From contig DATBFG010000043.1 in the NCBI GenBank assembly GCA_036558645.1, positions 1 to 16,957 on the forward strand: DNA of 16,957 bases. Reading direction: 5' to 3'. The position numbers and the translations under genes are program-made. This DNA is from DATBFG01 sp036558645. GTDB taxonomy: Bacteria > Acidobacteriota > Terriglobia > Terriglobales > Acidobacteriaceae. Below the pieces are notes generated by a model. It did not search any database. It saw only the letters and a program-made list of their open reading frames with translations, and had not been told where the DNA came from. This document shows, in pieces, positions 8,361-16,084 of this stretch (the stretch's first letter is position 1; each line of letters starts with the position of its first letter).

Positions 8361-9737
8361 ATGCCGGAGATAAGTGGCAACACGGGCGTGGGGATCTCGC
8401 AGGTAGAGGCAGGGACTGCAAAACGTTCGGCGCTGGAACGCTTGTTGTCACCCATCGCGGAAGTTCGACCCGGCGAGGCCAAGAGCGCTTTGCTGATGGC
8501 GCTGGTGATGTTTCTCATCCTGGGCGCGTATTACATACTGAAGACGGTTAGGGAGGCGCTGATCCTTTCCGAAGGCGGTGCCGCTATAAAGAGCTATTCA
8601 GCTGCAGGCCAGGCGTTCTTGCTGCTCTTCCTGGTGCCGGCGTTCGCGGCATTTGCCTCACGGGTCAATCGCATACGATTGGTCCGGTGGGTGACACTTT
8701 TCTTTGTGACTCATCTGGGGCTCTTCTTCCTGATTGGGAAGTCCGGTGCGCGTATTGGCATTGTTTATTTTCTTTGGGTGGGCATCTTCAATGTCATGGT
8801 CATTGCCCAATTCTGGGCATTTGCCAATGACCTGTACACGCAGGATCAGGGCAAGCGGCTATTCCCGCTGATAGGGTTGGGCAGCAGTGTGGGCGCATGG
8901 GTGGGATCTCTTTATGCAGGGCGCCTCATCGGCGTTCTGGGAACGTATCCGCTGCTTCTGGTGGCTGGTGGAATTTTGGCCTCCACGGTTCTAATCGCCT
9001 CACTGGTGCATAAGTCGGCTGCACAACTCGTGCCGCAGGGGCATGCAGCTGTTGCCGAGCAGCCGCTGGGCAAGGAAGGCGCCTTTGAGTTAATTCGGAA
9101 GGACAAGTATCTGTTGTTGATTGCGCTTTTGGTTGTGCTGCTGAACCTGGTAAACAGTTCCGGCGAGTACTTGCTTGGACGCTACGTCGTCACGGACGCC
9201 ACTTCAGCGTATGGAAACAGCCCCGCAAGCAAAGCGAGTCGGGAGGAATACATCGGTGAAACCTACAGCCGCTTTTTCAGCACCGTGAACCTGACGGGGT
9301 TTTTGCTGCAGCTGCTTGTCGTATCGCGTGTCTTCAAGTTCCTGGGAGTAGGAAAGGCGCTGTTCATACATCCCCTGAGCGTTTTCGTGGGATACGTGAC
9401 CATGGCAGGCAACCCCTCGATGAGTAGAATCTATTCGCTGAAGGTGGTCGACAACAGCCTAGACTACTCGCTTGGCAATACGTCCAAGCAGGCCCTTTGG
9501 CTGCCGACCAGCCGGGAGGCCAAGTATAAGGCCAAGCAGGCAGTGGATTCCTTCTTCATGAGGGCGGGGGATGTTTTGCAGGCTGGCGTTGTGTTCGGTG
9601 GCGAACGTCTCGCCTTGACCACTTCCCAGTTCTCGGTCATGAACCTGGTAATGACTGGCGGGTGGCTGTCCGTCGTTTTGATGCTAAACCTACTTCTGAA
9701 TCGGAAGGCGCGTGAGGCAAGCACAGCCAAACTCTGA
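8361..9737 (+). CDS. NTT/TLC-family (Npt1/Npt2, ADP/ATP translocase-like) membrane transporter
   Basis: A 458-aa polytopic inner-membrane protein with roughly 10-12 hydrophobic helices. Features typical of this carrier family are visible: RPGEAKSALLMALVMFLILGAYY (36-58) leading into ILKTVREALI (59-68), FWAFANDLYT (151-160), and the highly characteristic C-terminal stretch from DNSLDYSLGNTSKQALW (364-380) through LPTSREAKYKAK (381-392) into RAGDVLQAG (401-409). Well-studied members in Rickettsia, Chlamydia and plastids exchange ATP/ADP or other nucleotides; distant members in free-living bacteria are mostly uncharacterised, so the substrate here is open. The ATG at 8361 is chosen because GGAG (8350-8353) precedes it; the frame stays open 55 codons further upstream, but that extension is not membrane-like and has no ribosome site. 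It is the first gene of a five-gene plus-strand run. Confidence 0.88.
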   Translation: MPEISGNTGVGISQVEAGTAKRSALERLLSPIAEVRPGEAKSALLMALVMFLILGAYYILKTVREALILSEGGAAIKSYSAAGQAFLLLFLVPAFAAFASRVNRIRLVRWVTLFFVTHLGLFFLIGKSGARIGIVYFLWVGIFNVMVIAQFWAFANDLYTQDQGKRLFPLIGLGSSVGAWVGSLYAGRLIGVLGTYPLLLVAGGILASTVLIASLVHKSAAQLVPQGHAAVAEQPLGKEGAFELIRKDKYLLLIALLVVLLNLVNSSGEYLLGRYVVTDATSAYGNSPASKASREEYIGETYSRFFSTVNLTGFLLQLLVVSRVFKFLGVGKALFIHPLSVFVGYVTMAGNPSMSRIYSLKVVDNSLDYSLGNTSKQALWLPTSREAKYKAKQAVDSFFMRAGDVLQAGVVFGGERLALTTSQFSVMNLVMTGGWLSVVLMLNLLLNRKAREASTAKL

Positions 9738-9805
9738 TGACGGAGCAGTTCATTCACTCTTGCCAACAGAAGTCAATTACAGTTTGAATTGAGAGTCCGA
9801 ATGAT

Positions 9806-11023
9806 ATGTTGCGAATAATCGAGCGATGTTGCGTAGCAGGGCTGGGCCTCTGTCTGTCTTTCAGCGTGTCGGGGTTCGCACAGCAGGATGATGACGCGAG
9901 CAGAACCGGCGAGCAGACTCGTTTGCAGTCTGAGAAGGCCCAAAAGCTGAAGCCGATGACGGAGAACAAGGCTGAAGAAGTTCTTCACAAGGTAGAGAGA
10001 ACAGGACTCGTTGGAGGGGCTGCGCCCGGCGGTCTTTATCCCTGGTTTGGCAGCATTCTTGGTGGAGGCGGTGTGTCGGTAGGAGTGGGATACCGCGTCC
10101 GCTTTAGTGACAGCGGTGCCTTTAACGTGCTCGGAGCATGGTCATTTCAGAACTACAAGATGCTCCAGTCCGGGTTGGAGTTCCCTGAGTTTGCGGACCG
10201 CCGCGTGAAGGTGAACCTTGGTGTGAAATGGTTGGACGCTCCGAAGGTCAGCTTTTATGGCATTGGCAACAAGTCGAGCAAAGACGATAAAACCAGCTAC
10301 CTATATCGCCCAACACGGGTAGGTCCAAGTGTGACTGTAAAGGTGGCAAAGTGGTTTTTCGTCGGAGGCGGAGCAGAGTATCTAAATGTCCAAACCGATT
10401 CCGGCGATGAAGGTCGGTCTATTGAGCAAGTATTCACTCCGCCAACAACTCCGGGGCTTGGGCAGGATGTGTCGTATGGAGTAACTCATGCGTTCGCGGC
10501 CATCGACTGGCGTCAATCACCGTTCTATACACGGCGCGGAGGGCTCTACCGCGCCGAGTTTTCGAACTTCAGGCAAAGTGGCAGTGATGATTTCAACTTT
10601 CGTCAGCTGGATCTTGAACTTCAACAGTTTGTTCCCTTGCTCCGTGAGAACTGGGTCCTGGTCTTTCGCGGCCTTAGCAGCATGACCATGACAAGCGGTA
10701 ATAGCCAGGTTCCGTATTTCATGATGCCGTACCTGGGGAGTGGCGAGACGCTGCGGGGCTTTCAAAATCGCCGCTTCCGTGATCGAAACATGTTGCTGTT
10801 TCAAGGCGAATACCGCTGGACTCCTTCACACTTCATCGACATGGCTCTCTTCGTAGATACGGGCAAGGTGGCGGCAACTCGTGGCGATCTTAATTTTGAT
10901 GGTATGAAAACGGATGGGGGCATTGGCATCCGTTTTCATGGCCCCAAGTTCTTGGCGCTTCGTGTCGACTTGGCCAAGAGCAATGAGGGCTACAACTTGA
11001 TTTTCTCTACGGGCCTATTTTAG
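9806..11023 (+). CDS. Outer-membrane beta-barrel protein of the BamA/Omp85 surface-antigen type, without POTRA domains
   Basis: A 405-aa exported protein. Residues 1-26 are a signal peptide (cleavage after GFAQ or nearby). A polar, charged stretch (about 27-65) follows, then a barrel from about 70 to the terminal Phe405. The sequence GSGETLRGFQNRRFRDR (311-327) contains the LRGF version of the (V/I)RGF loop-6 motif of Omp85 proteins, followed by LFQGEYRW and DMALFVDTGKV strands as in the bacterial surface antigen (D15) domain. BamA and TamA carry several periplasmic POTRA domains; here only about 40 residues precede the barrel, so a core BAM role is unlikely. Similar short barrels occur fused to or beside patatin-like lipases or as stand-alone channels. 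It starts 68 bp after the transporter gene and ends 18 bp before the kinase-like gene. Confidence 0.85.
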   Translation: MLRIIERCCVAGLGLCLSFSVSGFAQQDDDASRTGEQTRLQSEKAQKLKPMTENKAEEVLHKVERTGLVGGAAPGGLYPWFGSILGGGGVSVGVGYRVRFSDSGAFNVLGAWSFQNYKMLQSGLEFPEFADRRVKVNLGVKWLDAPKVSFYGIGNKSSKDDKTSYLYRPTRVGPSVTVKVAKWFFVGGGAEYLNVQTDSGDEGRSIEQVFTPPTTPGLGQDVSYGVTHAFAAIDWRQSPFYTRRGGLYRAEFSNFRQSGSDDFNFRQLDLELQQFVPLLRENWVLVFRGLSSMTMTSGNSQVPYFMMPYLGSGETLRGFQNRRFRDRNMLLFQGEYRWTPSHFIDMALFVDTGKVAATRGDLNFDGMKTDGGIGIRFHGPKFLALRVDLAKSNEGYNLIFSTGLF

Positions 11024-11030
11024 GGAGAGG
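11023..11030 (+). promoter_or_regulatory. Ribosome binding site overlapping the previous stop codon
   Basis: GGGAGAGG begins on the last base of the TAG stop (11021-11023) of the barrel gene and lies 11 bp before the ATG of the kinase-like gene. This tight arrangement supports co-transcription and possible translational coupling of the two genes. Confidence 0.6.
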
Positions 11031-11041
11031 AACGAACCGAC

Positions 11042-12715
11042 ATGAAATCACCCGTTCCCATCATGCGAGGCAGCGCACGATTTATCGGCATCAGCCTCGC
11101 GACAGCCATTTTCTTTTTTTTGGGCCTGTCGTCGGCAACAAAGTTTTATGACGACGATCCGCTTTGGCAGGAGGTTGATTCCCAGGACGCATCTGGAGTC
11201 AATTTTTATGAGCCTGAACTTATTTATGATTTAGCTGAGAACATGTTCGCTCGTCCGGGAGACAAGAACTTTAATCGGCGGGCCCAGAACATCAACACAG
11301 TCGACGAAGTTCCCGACGGAAGCTGGTTCACAAACAGGGCGGGGCGCCGAGCGCTTACCCCTGACGACGTAGCCCGCGGTGGCAACACGAGCGACGGGCC
11401 AGCGGCTGGGAAGTGGACGATCATTGCTGCAAAGACCGATGGTGTTACACCCGGCTTTACAGTTCGGGACTCATCGGGGCGAGTCTGGTTCCTCAAATTT
11501 GATCCGCCGCATTACCGCGGAATGGCTACCGGGACAGAGGTGACGGTTGCGAAGCTCTTTTGGGCGCTCGGTTACCACACGACTGAATACTACATTTCGA
11601 AGCTGCGCCCCGATGATTTGGTTATCGACAAGAGCGCTCGTTTCACTCCTCCTAGTGGCACTAAGCGCGAAATGCGTCTCGGCGATGTCCATTGGATGCT
11701 GAAGCAAGTAGAGCGTGATCCGGACGGAACTTACCGCGTCATCGCAAGCCTGGCAGCGCCGGGAAAGATGGTTGGAAGAATTCGATTCTACGGCACACGT
11801 CCCGATGATCCGAACGACCTGGTTCCACACGAGAACCATCGCGAGCTCCGGGGATATGGCGTATTTGCCGCCTGGTTCAACCACGTGGATGCGAAAAGTA
11901 TCAATACCATTGACACCCTCATCAATGAAAACGGGCGTGGAGTCGTCCGGCATTACCTGTTGGACTTCGGGTCGACACTTGGCAGTGCCGGAGTAGGACC
12001 ACGGGATTACTGGGAAGGATATGAATATCTGCTGGAACCTGGGTCGCAGATCGGAAAGGGAATCGCAGCCTTTGGGTTCTACATACTTCCCTGGCGAACA
12101 GACCCGTTCTATGAATCTCCGGCCGTCGGACGGCTTCCCATGAACAACACCGAATGGGATCCGGAAAAATGGAGGCCGAGAGTTGCTAATCCCGCTTTCA
12201 TTCGCTCCAGGCTCGACGACAAATTTTGGGCCGCACGAAAGGCAATGGCTATTACGGACGACATGATTCGCGCGGCGGTGGCGGAAGGCAAGTTCGGAGA
12301 TCCAGCGGCGGCACGATTCCTGGCCACCACACTCATTGATCGTAGAAATTCGATTGGCCGCCGTTATCTACCGGCCATCAATCCAACTGTCGACCCTGCT
12401 TTAGACGCATCTGGTGTGTTGACCTTCGGCAACGCGGCGGTAGAAGCCAACTTTGCAGCGCCTCCGGACATTTATAAGGCCACTTGGTCGACCTTCGATA
12501 ATGCCACCGGGGCAACGACTCTGATCGGCGAGACAACAAGCAAGGAACAACGAATGCAAGCGCCCGCGCAACTCTCGTCTTCGGAGGGCACATACATCAA
12601 GATTGAGTTGAGTGCAGTGAGTGGCGCACATCCCACGTGGGCTCAACCCGTGACTTCCTACTTTCATCGGCAAGCGGATGGATGGCAGCTTGTTGGCTTC
12701 GAGCGAATGCCCTGA
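11042..12715 (+). CDS. Exported protein with kinase-like fold motifs (HxDxKxxN and DFG), function unknown
   Basis: A 557-aa protein not assignable to a named family from sequence alone. A hydrophobic N-terminus (14-32, ending LSSA) marks a signal peptide or membrane anchor. Kinase-like elements appear in the correct order: FTVRDSSGRVWFLKFDPP (139-156) with Lys152 like the ATP-anchoring lysine, TGTEVTVAKLFWALGY (163-178) with Glu166 like its helix-C partner, ELRGYGVFAAWFNHVDAKSINT (268-289) containing H281-x-D283-x-K285-x-x-N288, and HYLLDFGSTLG (304-314) with D308-F-G. This matches the HRDxKxxN plus DFG arrangement of protein-kinase-like enzymes, although the gap from Asn to DFG (20 residues) is longer than usual. 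Residues about 440-557 look like a beta-rich accessory domain. Resemblance to HipA-, FAM20- or lipid-kinase-type folds is possible. Export makes an extracytoplasmic kinase or pseudokinase plausible. The kinase assignment is motif-based. Confidence 0.85.
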   Translation: MKSPVPIMRGSARFIGISLATAIFFFLGLSSATKFYDDDPLWQEVDSQDASGVNFYEPELIYDLAENMFARPGDKNFNRRAQNINTVDEVPDGSWFTNRAGRRALTPDDVARGGNTSDGPAAGKWTIIAAKTDGVTPGFTVRDSSGRVWFLKFDPPHYRGMATGTEVTVAKLFWALGYHTTEYYISKLRPDDLVIDKSARFTPPSGTKREMRLGDVHWMLKQVERDPDGTYRVIASLAAPGKMVGRIRFYGTRPDDPNDLVPHENHRELRGYGVFAAWFNHVDAKSINTIDTLINENGRGVVRHYLLDFGSTLGSAGVGPRDYWEGYEYLLEPGSQIGKGIAAFGFYILPWRTDPFYESPAVGRLPMNNTEWDPEKWRPRVANPAFIRSRLDDKFWAARKAMAITDDMIRAAVAEGKFGDPAAARFLATTLIDRRNSIGRRYLPAINPTVDPALDASGVLTFGNAAVEANFAAPPDIYKATWSTFDNATGATTLIGETTSKEQRMQAPAQLSSSEGTYIKIELSAVSGAHPTWAQPVTSYFHRQADGWQLVGFERMP

Positions 12716-12749
12716 CGTGAACGTTACTTGTCCTTACTAGATTGCCATC

Positions 12750-14903
12750 ATGGGTTCATTTACACGCCAGATTCTCATCGGACTCGGATTGGGTACTGCT
12801 GCCGGGCTTTTCCTTGGTGAGAAGGCTGGTCTATTCCAATATGGCGTGGATGGGTTTATTCGCCTTTTGCAGATGACTGTGCTGCCCTATGTCACCGTGT
12901 CACTGGTTGCAGGGATCGGCAGTTTGAATGCTGAAAAAGTGAAGGTCCTGTTCACGAGAGTCGGAGCGCTGACTCTTGTGCTCTGGGCTCTTGCATTAGG
13001 CGCCGTTTTCCTGATGCCTTTGGCCTTTCCGCACGTGCAGAATGCCTCCTTTTTCAGCACGACCTTGGTTGAAGAACCTCCGCCCTTCGATTTTGTCTCA
13101 CTTTATATTCCATCAAATCCGTTCTACTCCCTGGCTAACAACGTTGTTCCCGCGGTGGTTCTATTCAGCAGCTTCTTAGGCATTGCGCTGATGGGCATTG
13201 AGCGTAAGGATCGCCTCATTGAAGTGTTGTTGACACTGGAGCGGGCATTGGCAAAAGCAAATCGGTTCGTAGTGCGGTTAACACCCTTCGGGCTGTTTTG
13301 CATCGCCGCCTATACCGTAGGCACCGTCAATCCCGAGCAACTGGCCAAGGTAGGTGTTTACCTGATCAGCTACGGATCTATGGCGCTGCTTCTTACTTTC
13401 TGGATCTTGCCCGGGTTCGTCGCATGTGTCACTCCGATTCCTGTGCGTCGGGTTCTTGCTACTACGCGCGATGGATTAATCACGGCGTTCATGACCGGCG
13501 ACCTCTTTATTGTGTTGCCGATCCTGATTGATCACTCGAAGGAATTGCTTAGCCAATATGAATTCGATCAACCTGAAGAAAGTAGTTATCCAGATGTGAT
13601 TGTTCCGGCGTTTTACAACCTGCCGCACGCAGCGAAAATGCTGACGCTGAGCTTTGTGCTCTTTGCTGCGTGGTATTCGGAAACCCTGCTTCGTCTAAGT
13701 GACTACGTAGTTCTTGCGTTGGCAGGCGTTGTCAGTCTGATGGGAAGCGTGAATGTTGCCATCCCATTTCTCTTGGACCTGGTGCACGTTCCTGCAGATA
13801 CCTATCAACTGTTCCTGGCGACGGGTCTCCTGAACTCACGGTTCGGCACATTGACGTCGTCCATGTACATGATCACGCTTGCCGTAGCGGGAACATACGC
13901 CTTGGCCGGGAAACTTGAGCTCAGTTTCTCCCGAATTCTCCGTTACATTCTCATCACGTTGGGAGTAACTGCGGTTACGATGCTGGCGCTGACTGTCTCT
14001 CTGAGGATATTGGGCGCTGGCACGTACGACCGAGATCGCATGGCGATGGCGATGAAGCTTCTGCACCCTTCAGAAGTTGCGACGGTCGTATTGAAAGAAA
14101 TCCCCGCCCAGGCCGATCAGCTGCCAAAAAAACACAGTAGTGTTCTTGATGCAGCAAAGGCGAGAGGCAGCCTGAGAGTGGGTTTCATCATTGCCCCGCC
14201 CTACAGTTTCTTCAACGATAGGGGCGACCTTGTCGGTTTTGATGTGGAAATGGCGAACGTACTGGCGAGAGAACTGAGCCTGGGGCTTGAGTTCGTACCG
14301 ATCCCTCGTGACCAAGTTCCTCAGGTTCTTGATGATGACCTTTGTGATCTCATCGTTGGAGGGATCGTCCTAACGACGGATCGTGCGAGACGGATGGCGT
14401 TTTCTCGTCCCTACATGGATGAAACTTTGGCGTTTGTCGTTCCCGATAGTCGCCGCGTTGAGTTCTCGAGCGCCGAGACGATCCGAAAATCGATGGGACT
14501 TCGCATCTTAGTTCCGGACATCCCCTACTATTCGCAATTGCTCCAGCGTGAATTCCCGGGAATTACTATCGTGCCCACCAAGAACTGGGAAGATTACTTT
14601 AAGGGTCAAGACTCATCGGTCGATGCTATGGCCTTTCCTGCCGAGAGAGGTTCTTTCTTAACATTGCTCTATCCGGCTTTCTCGGTGGCTGTTCCTCACC
14701 CACTGTCAGTGCGCATCCCCTTGGCCTATCCTGTGGCAAGGCATGATGAGGAGTTCGCCAGGTTTCTTGGTTCCTGGCTCGACCTCAAACAAAAAGACGG
14801 TACGATCCAGTCTCTGTATGACCATTGGATCCTCGGACGTGACGTAAAGCCACCTCGGCACCGCTGGTCCGTTTTGGCGAACGTCCTACACTGGACCAAG
14901 TGA
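12750..14903 (+). CDS. Dicarboxylate/amino-acid:cation symporter-fold transporter fused to a periplasmic solute-binding domain
   Basis: A 717-aa fusion. Residues 1 to about 385 resemble the SDF (DAACS; GltP/DctA-like) fold: ILIGLGLGTAAGLFLGE at the start, RLLQMTVLPYVTVSLVAGIG (38-57) and RLTPFGLFCIAAYTVG (176-191) are typical. The core binding motifs are altered: the serine-rich hairpin is TAFMTGDLFIVLP (245-257), NMDGT is replaced by FYNLPHA (288-294), and the last helix reads TGLLNSRFGTLTSS (358-371). An extra hydrophobic helix (about 395-420) follows and should carry the C-terminus across the membrane. Residues about 472-695 are an SBP_bac_3 amino-acid-binding domain: GSLRVGFIIAPPYSFF, GFDVEMANVLA, DLIVGGIVLTTDRARRMAFSRPY. 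The binding domain would therefore sit in the periplasm, tethered to its own transporter. No clear ribosome site precedes the ATG, 34 bp after the kinase-like gene. Confidence 0.88.
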   Translation: MGSFTRQILIGLGLGTAAGLFLGEKAGLFQYGVDGFIRLLQMTVLPYVTVSLVAGIGSLNAEKVKVLFTRVGALTLVLWALALGAVFLMPLAFPHVQNASFFSTTLVEEPPPFDFVSLYIPSNPFYSLANNVVPAVVLFSSFLGIALMGIERKDRLIEVLLTLERALAKANRFVVRLTPFGLFCIAAYTVGTVNPEQLAKVGVYLISYGSMALLLTFWILPGFVACVTPIPVRRVLATTRDGLITAFMTGDLFIVLPILIDHSKELLSQYEFDQPEESSYPDVIVPAFYNLPHAAKMLTLSFVLFAAWYSETLLRLSDYVVLALAGVVSLMGSVNVAIPFLLDLVHVPADTYQLFLATGLLNSRFGTLTSSMYMITLAVAGTYALAGKLELSFSRILRYILITLGVTAVTMLALTVSLRILGAGTYDRDRMAMAMKLLHPSEVATVVLKEIPAQADQLPKKHSSVLDAAKARGSLRVGFIIAPPYSFFNDRGDLVGFDVEMANVLARELSLGLEFVPIPRDQVPQVLDDDLCDLIVGGIVLTTDRARRMAFSRPYMDETLAFVVPDSRRVEFSSAETIRKSMGLRILVPDIPYYSQLLQREFPGITIVPTKNWEDYFKGQDSSVDAMAFPAERGSFLTLLYPAFSVAVPHPLSVRIPLAYPVARHDEEFARFLGSWLDLKQKDGTIQSLYDHWILGRDVKPPRHRWSVLANVLHWTK

Positions 14904-14946
14904 GCAAATAACTAAACTTGGCCATTTTACTGGGATTTAGAATTCT

Positions 14947-14953
14947 GGAGAGG
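14947..14953 (+). promoter_or_regulatory. Ribosome binding site that decides the PAP2 gene start
   Basis: GGAGAGG lies just upstream of the ATG at 14957. A TTG start 13 codons earlier (14918) has no ribosome site and is not supported. Confidence 0.55.
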
Positions 14954-14956
14954 TTT

Positions 14957-15850
14957 ATGGGAACTCTCAACGGCCTTTCACGAGCGCAAGAGTCGATAAG
15001 GACATTGGGCGGAAGAGTTACACGGAAATCTCGGCTATCATCGTGTACTGCTTCTTCGAATGTCGGAACACCGCGGTACATGCTGGTGATGGCCGTCATC
15101 CTATTAACGGTTTGCAGCCTCGCTCAAACAAATGGTCCAAGTTCCTCTTCAGGATTGCCTCAGGATACTCCGCCGGAATACACCAGTCTGAAGCGGTTTC
15201 CCCAAAATCTGGGCGGCAACTTCCTAGCGATGTTCAGCAAGAAGAACATCGTGCCATTATTGATCGGCAGCGCCTCAACAGGGGTCATTTCTATCTGGGA
15301 CGATGACATCCAGGAGCACTTTTCTGTCCAGGACGGATCGTCGACTGTGGGGGAGGTTGGATCGGCCCTGGGAGGGCTCTACGTCGTGGGACCAGTCGTT
15401 GGGGGTCTTCTAATCGCCGGGCATCGATCGAAAAATGACCGGTTTCATTCCTTTACTTATTCATTGGCGCAAGGCACGGTTCTGGATCAAGGCCTCAATC
15501 AGGGAATGAAGTTCGCGATTGGTCGAACGCGTCCCGATGGAAGCGATAATCAGTCATTTCCATCCGGACATGCATCGACGTCATTTATGATTGCGACCGT
15601 TGTGCAACGATACTACGGTTGGAAGGCAGGAATTCTCGGTTACGGTGTGGCAAGTTTCATCAGCGTTGCCCGCATGAGAGACAACAAGCATTGGGCTAGC
15701 GACGTCACCGCCGGGGCGACTCTCGGTTACATCGTGGGTAGCAGCGTCTCTCGTCGAACCGGGATCTCACTTCGAGGAACAAAGTTTTCAATTACGCCCA
15801 CCGTTGACGTGGCGAACCACAGATTTGGAGTGCTCCTTACCCCGAATTAG
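14957..15850 (+). CDS. PAP2-family (type 2 phosphatidic acid phosphatase) membrane phosphatase
   Basis: A 297-aa protein whose three PAP2 catalytic motifs are complete: K185-x6-R192-P193 (KFAIGRTRP), PSGH (202-205) with the acid/base His205, and R239-x5-H245-x3-D249 (ARMRDNKHWASD), where His245 is the nucleophile. A hydrophobic segment with signal character (about 41-57, ending SLAQ) precedes the domain, so the active site is probably periplasmic. The family dephosphorylates lipid phosphates such as phosphatidic acid, undecaprenyl pyrophosphate or lipid A; the substrate cannot be told here. It begins 53 bp after the symporter fusion and ends the five-gene plus-strand run. About 40 residues precede the hydrophobic segment, which is long for a signal peptide; a later start at 15080 would give a standard one but lacks a ribosome site. 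Confidence 0.9.
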   Translation: MGTLNGLSRAQESIRTLGGRVTRKSRLSSCTASSNVGTPRYMLVMAVILLTVCSLAQTNGPSSSSGLPQDTPPEYTSLKRFPQNLGGNFLAMFSKKNIVPLLIGSASTGVISIWDDDIQEHFSVQDGSSTVGEVGSALGGLYVVGPVVGGLLIAGHRSKNDRFHSFTYSLAQGTVLDQGLNQGMKFAIGRTRPDGSDNQSFPSGHASTSFMIATVVQRYYGWKAGILGYGVASFISVARMRDNKHWASDVTAGATLGYIVGSSVSRRTGISLRGTKFSITPTVDVANHRFGVLLTPN

Positions 15851-15959
15851 CTGGATTGCCACCGCTCTTTTTCTCCTCTGTCAGCAATGAGGCAATAATT
15901 GAACCTGAGACTGTGCTCACAATGCACAAGAGCGACACCCAAATCGGAATCTCTTGCAT
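15837..15959 (-). CDS. Possible small single-helix membrane protein (40 aa)
   Basis: An ATG-initiated frame of 40 residues reads MQEIPIWVSLLCIVSTVSGS and continues IIASLLTEEKKSGG. It has a few polar residues, one hydrophobic helix of about 21 residues (5-26), then a charged Glu-Glu-Lys-Lys tail, the usual look of small bacterial membrane proteins. It overlaps the last 14 bp of the PAP2 gene antisense and lies 125 bp downstream of the DUF4136 gene on the same strand. No good ribosome site is present; an in-frame GTG five codons earlier is an alternative start. I do not recognise a family, and a chance ORF is quite possible. Confidence 0.25.
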   Translation of the reverse strand: MQEIPIWVSLLCIVSTVSGSIIASLLTEEKKSGGNPANSG

Positions 15960-16084
15960 CAGCTTGTCATCCACTTCGGTTCACGTGTGCGACGACGTTT
16001 TGGGGTGTAAGACTCTCATGAGAGGCGAGGACCAGCCTTTAGCCGGCCCTCGATTGTTAGCGCAATCTTCCTGATGAGGTGAGC

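Noticed and set aside
16052..16067. GATTG/CAATC hairpin as a bidirectional terminator between the convergent genes
   Set aside because: A 5-bp stem with no T-run on either strand is expected by chance.
15856..16074. A 72-codon plus-strand frame between PAP2 and DUF4136
   Set aside because: No ribosome site, no domain, and no hydrophobic or compositional signature of a real protein.
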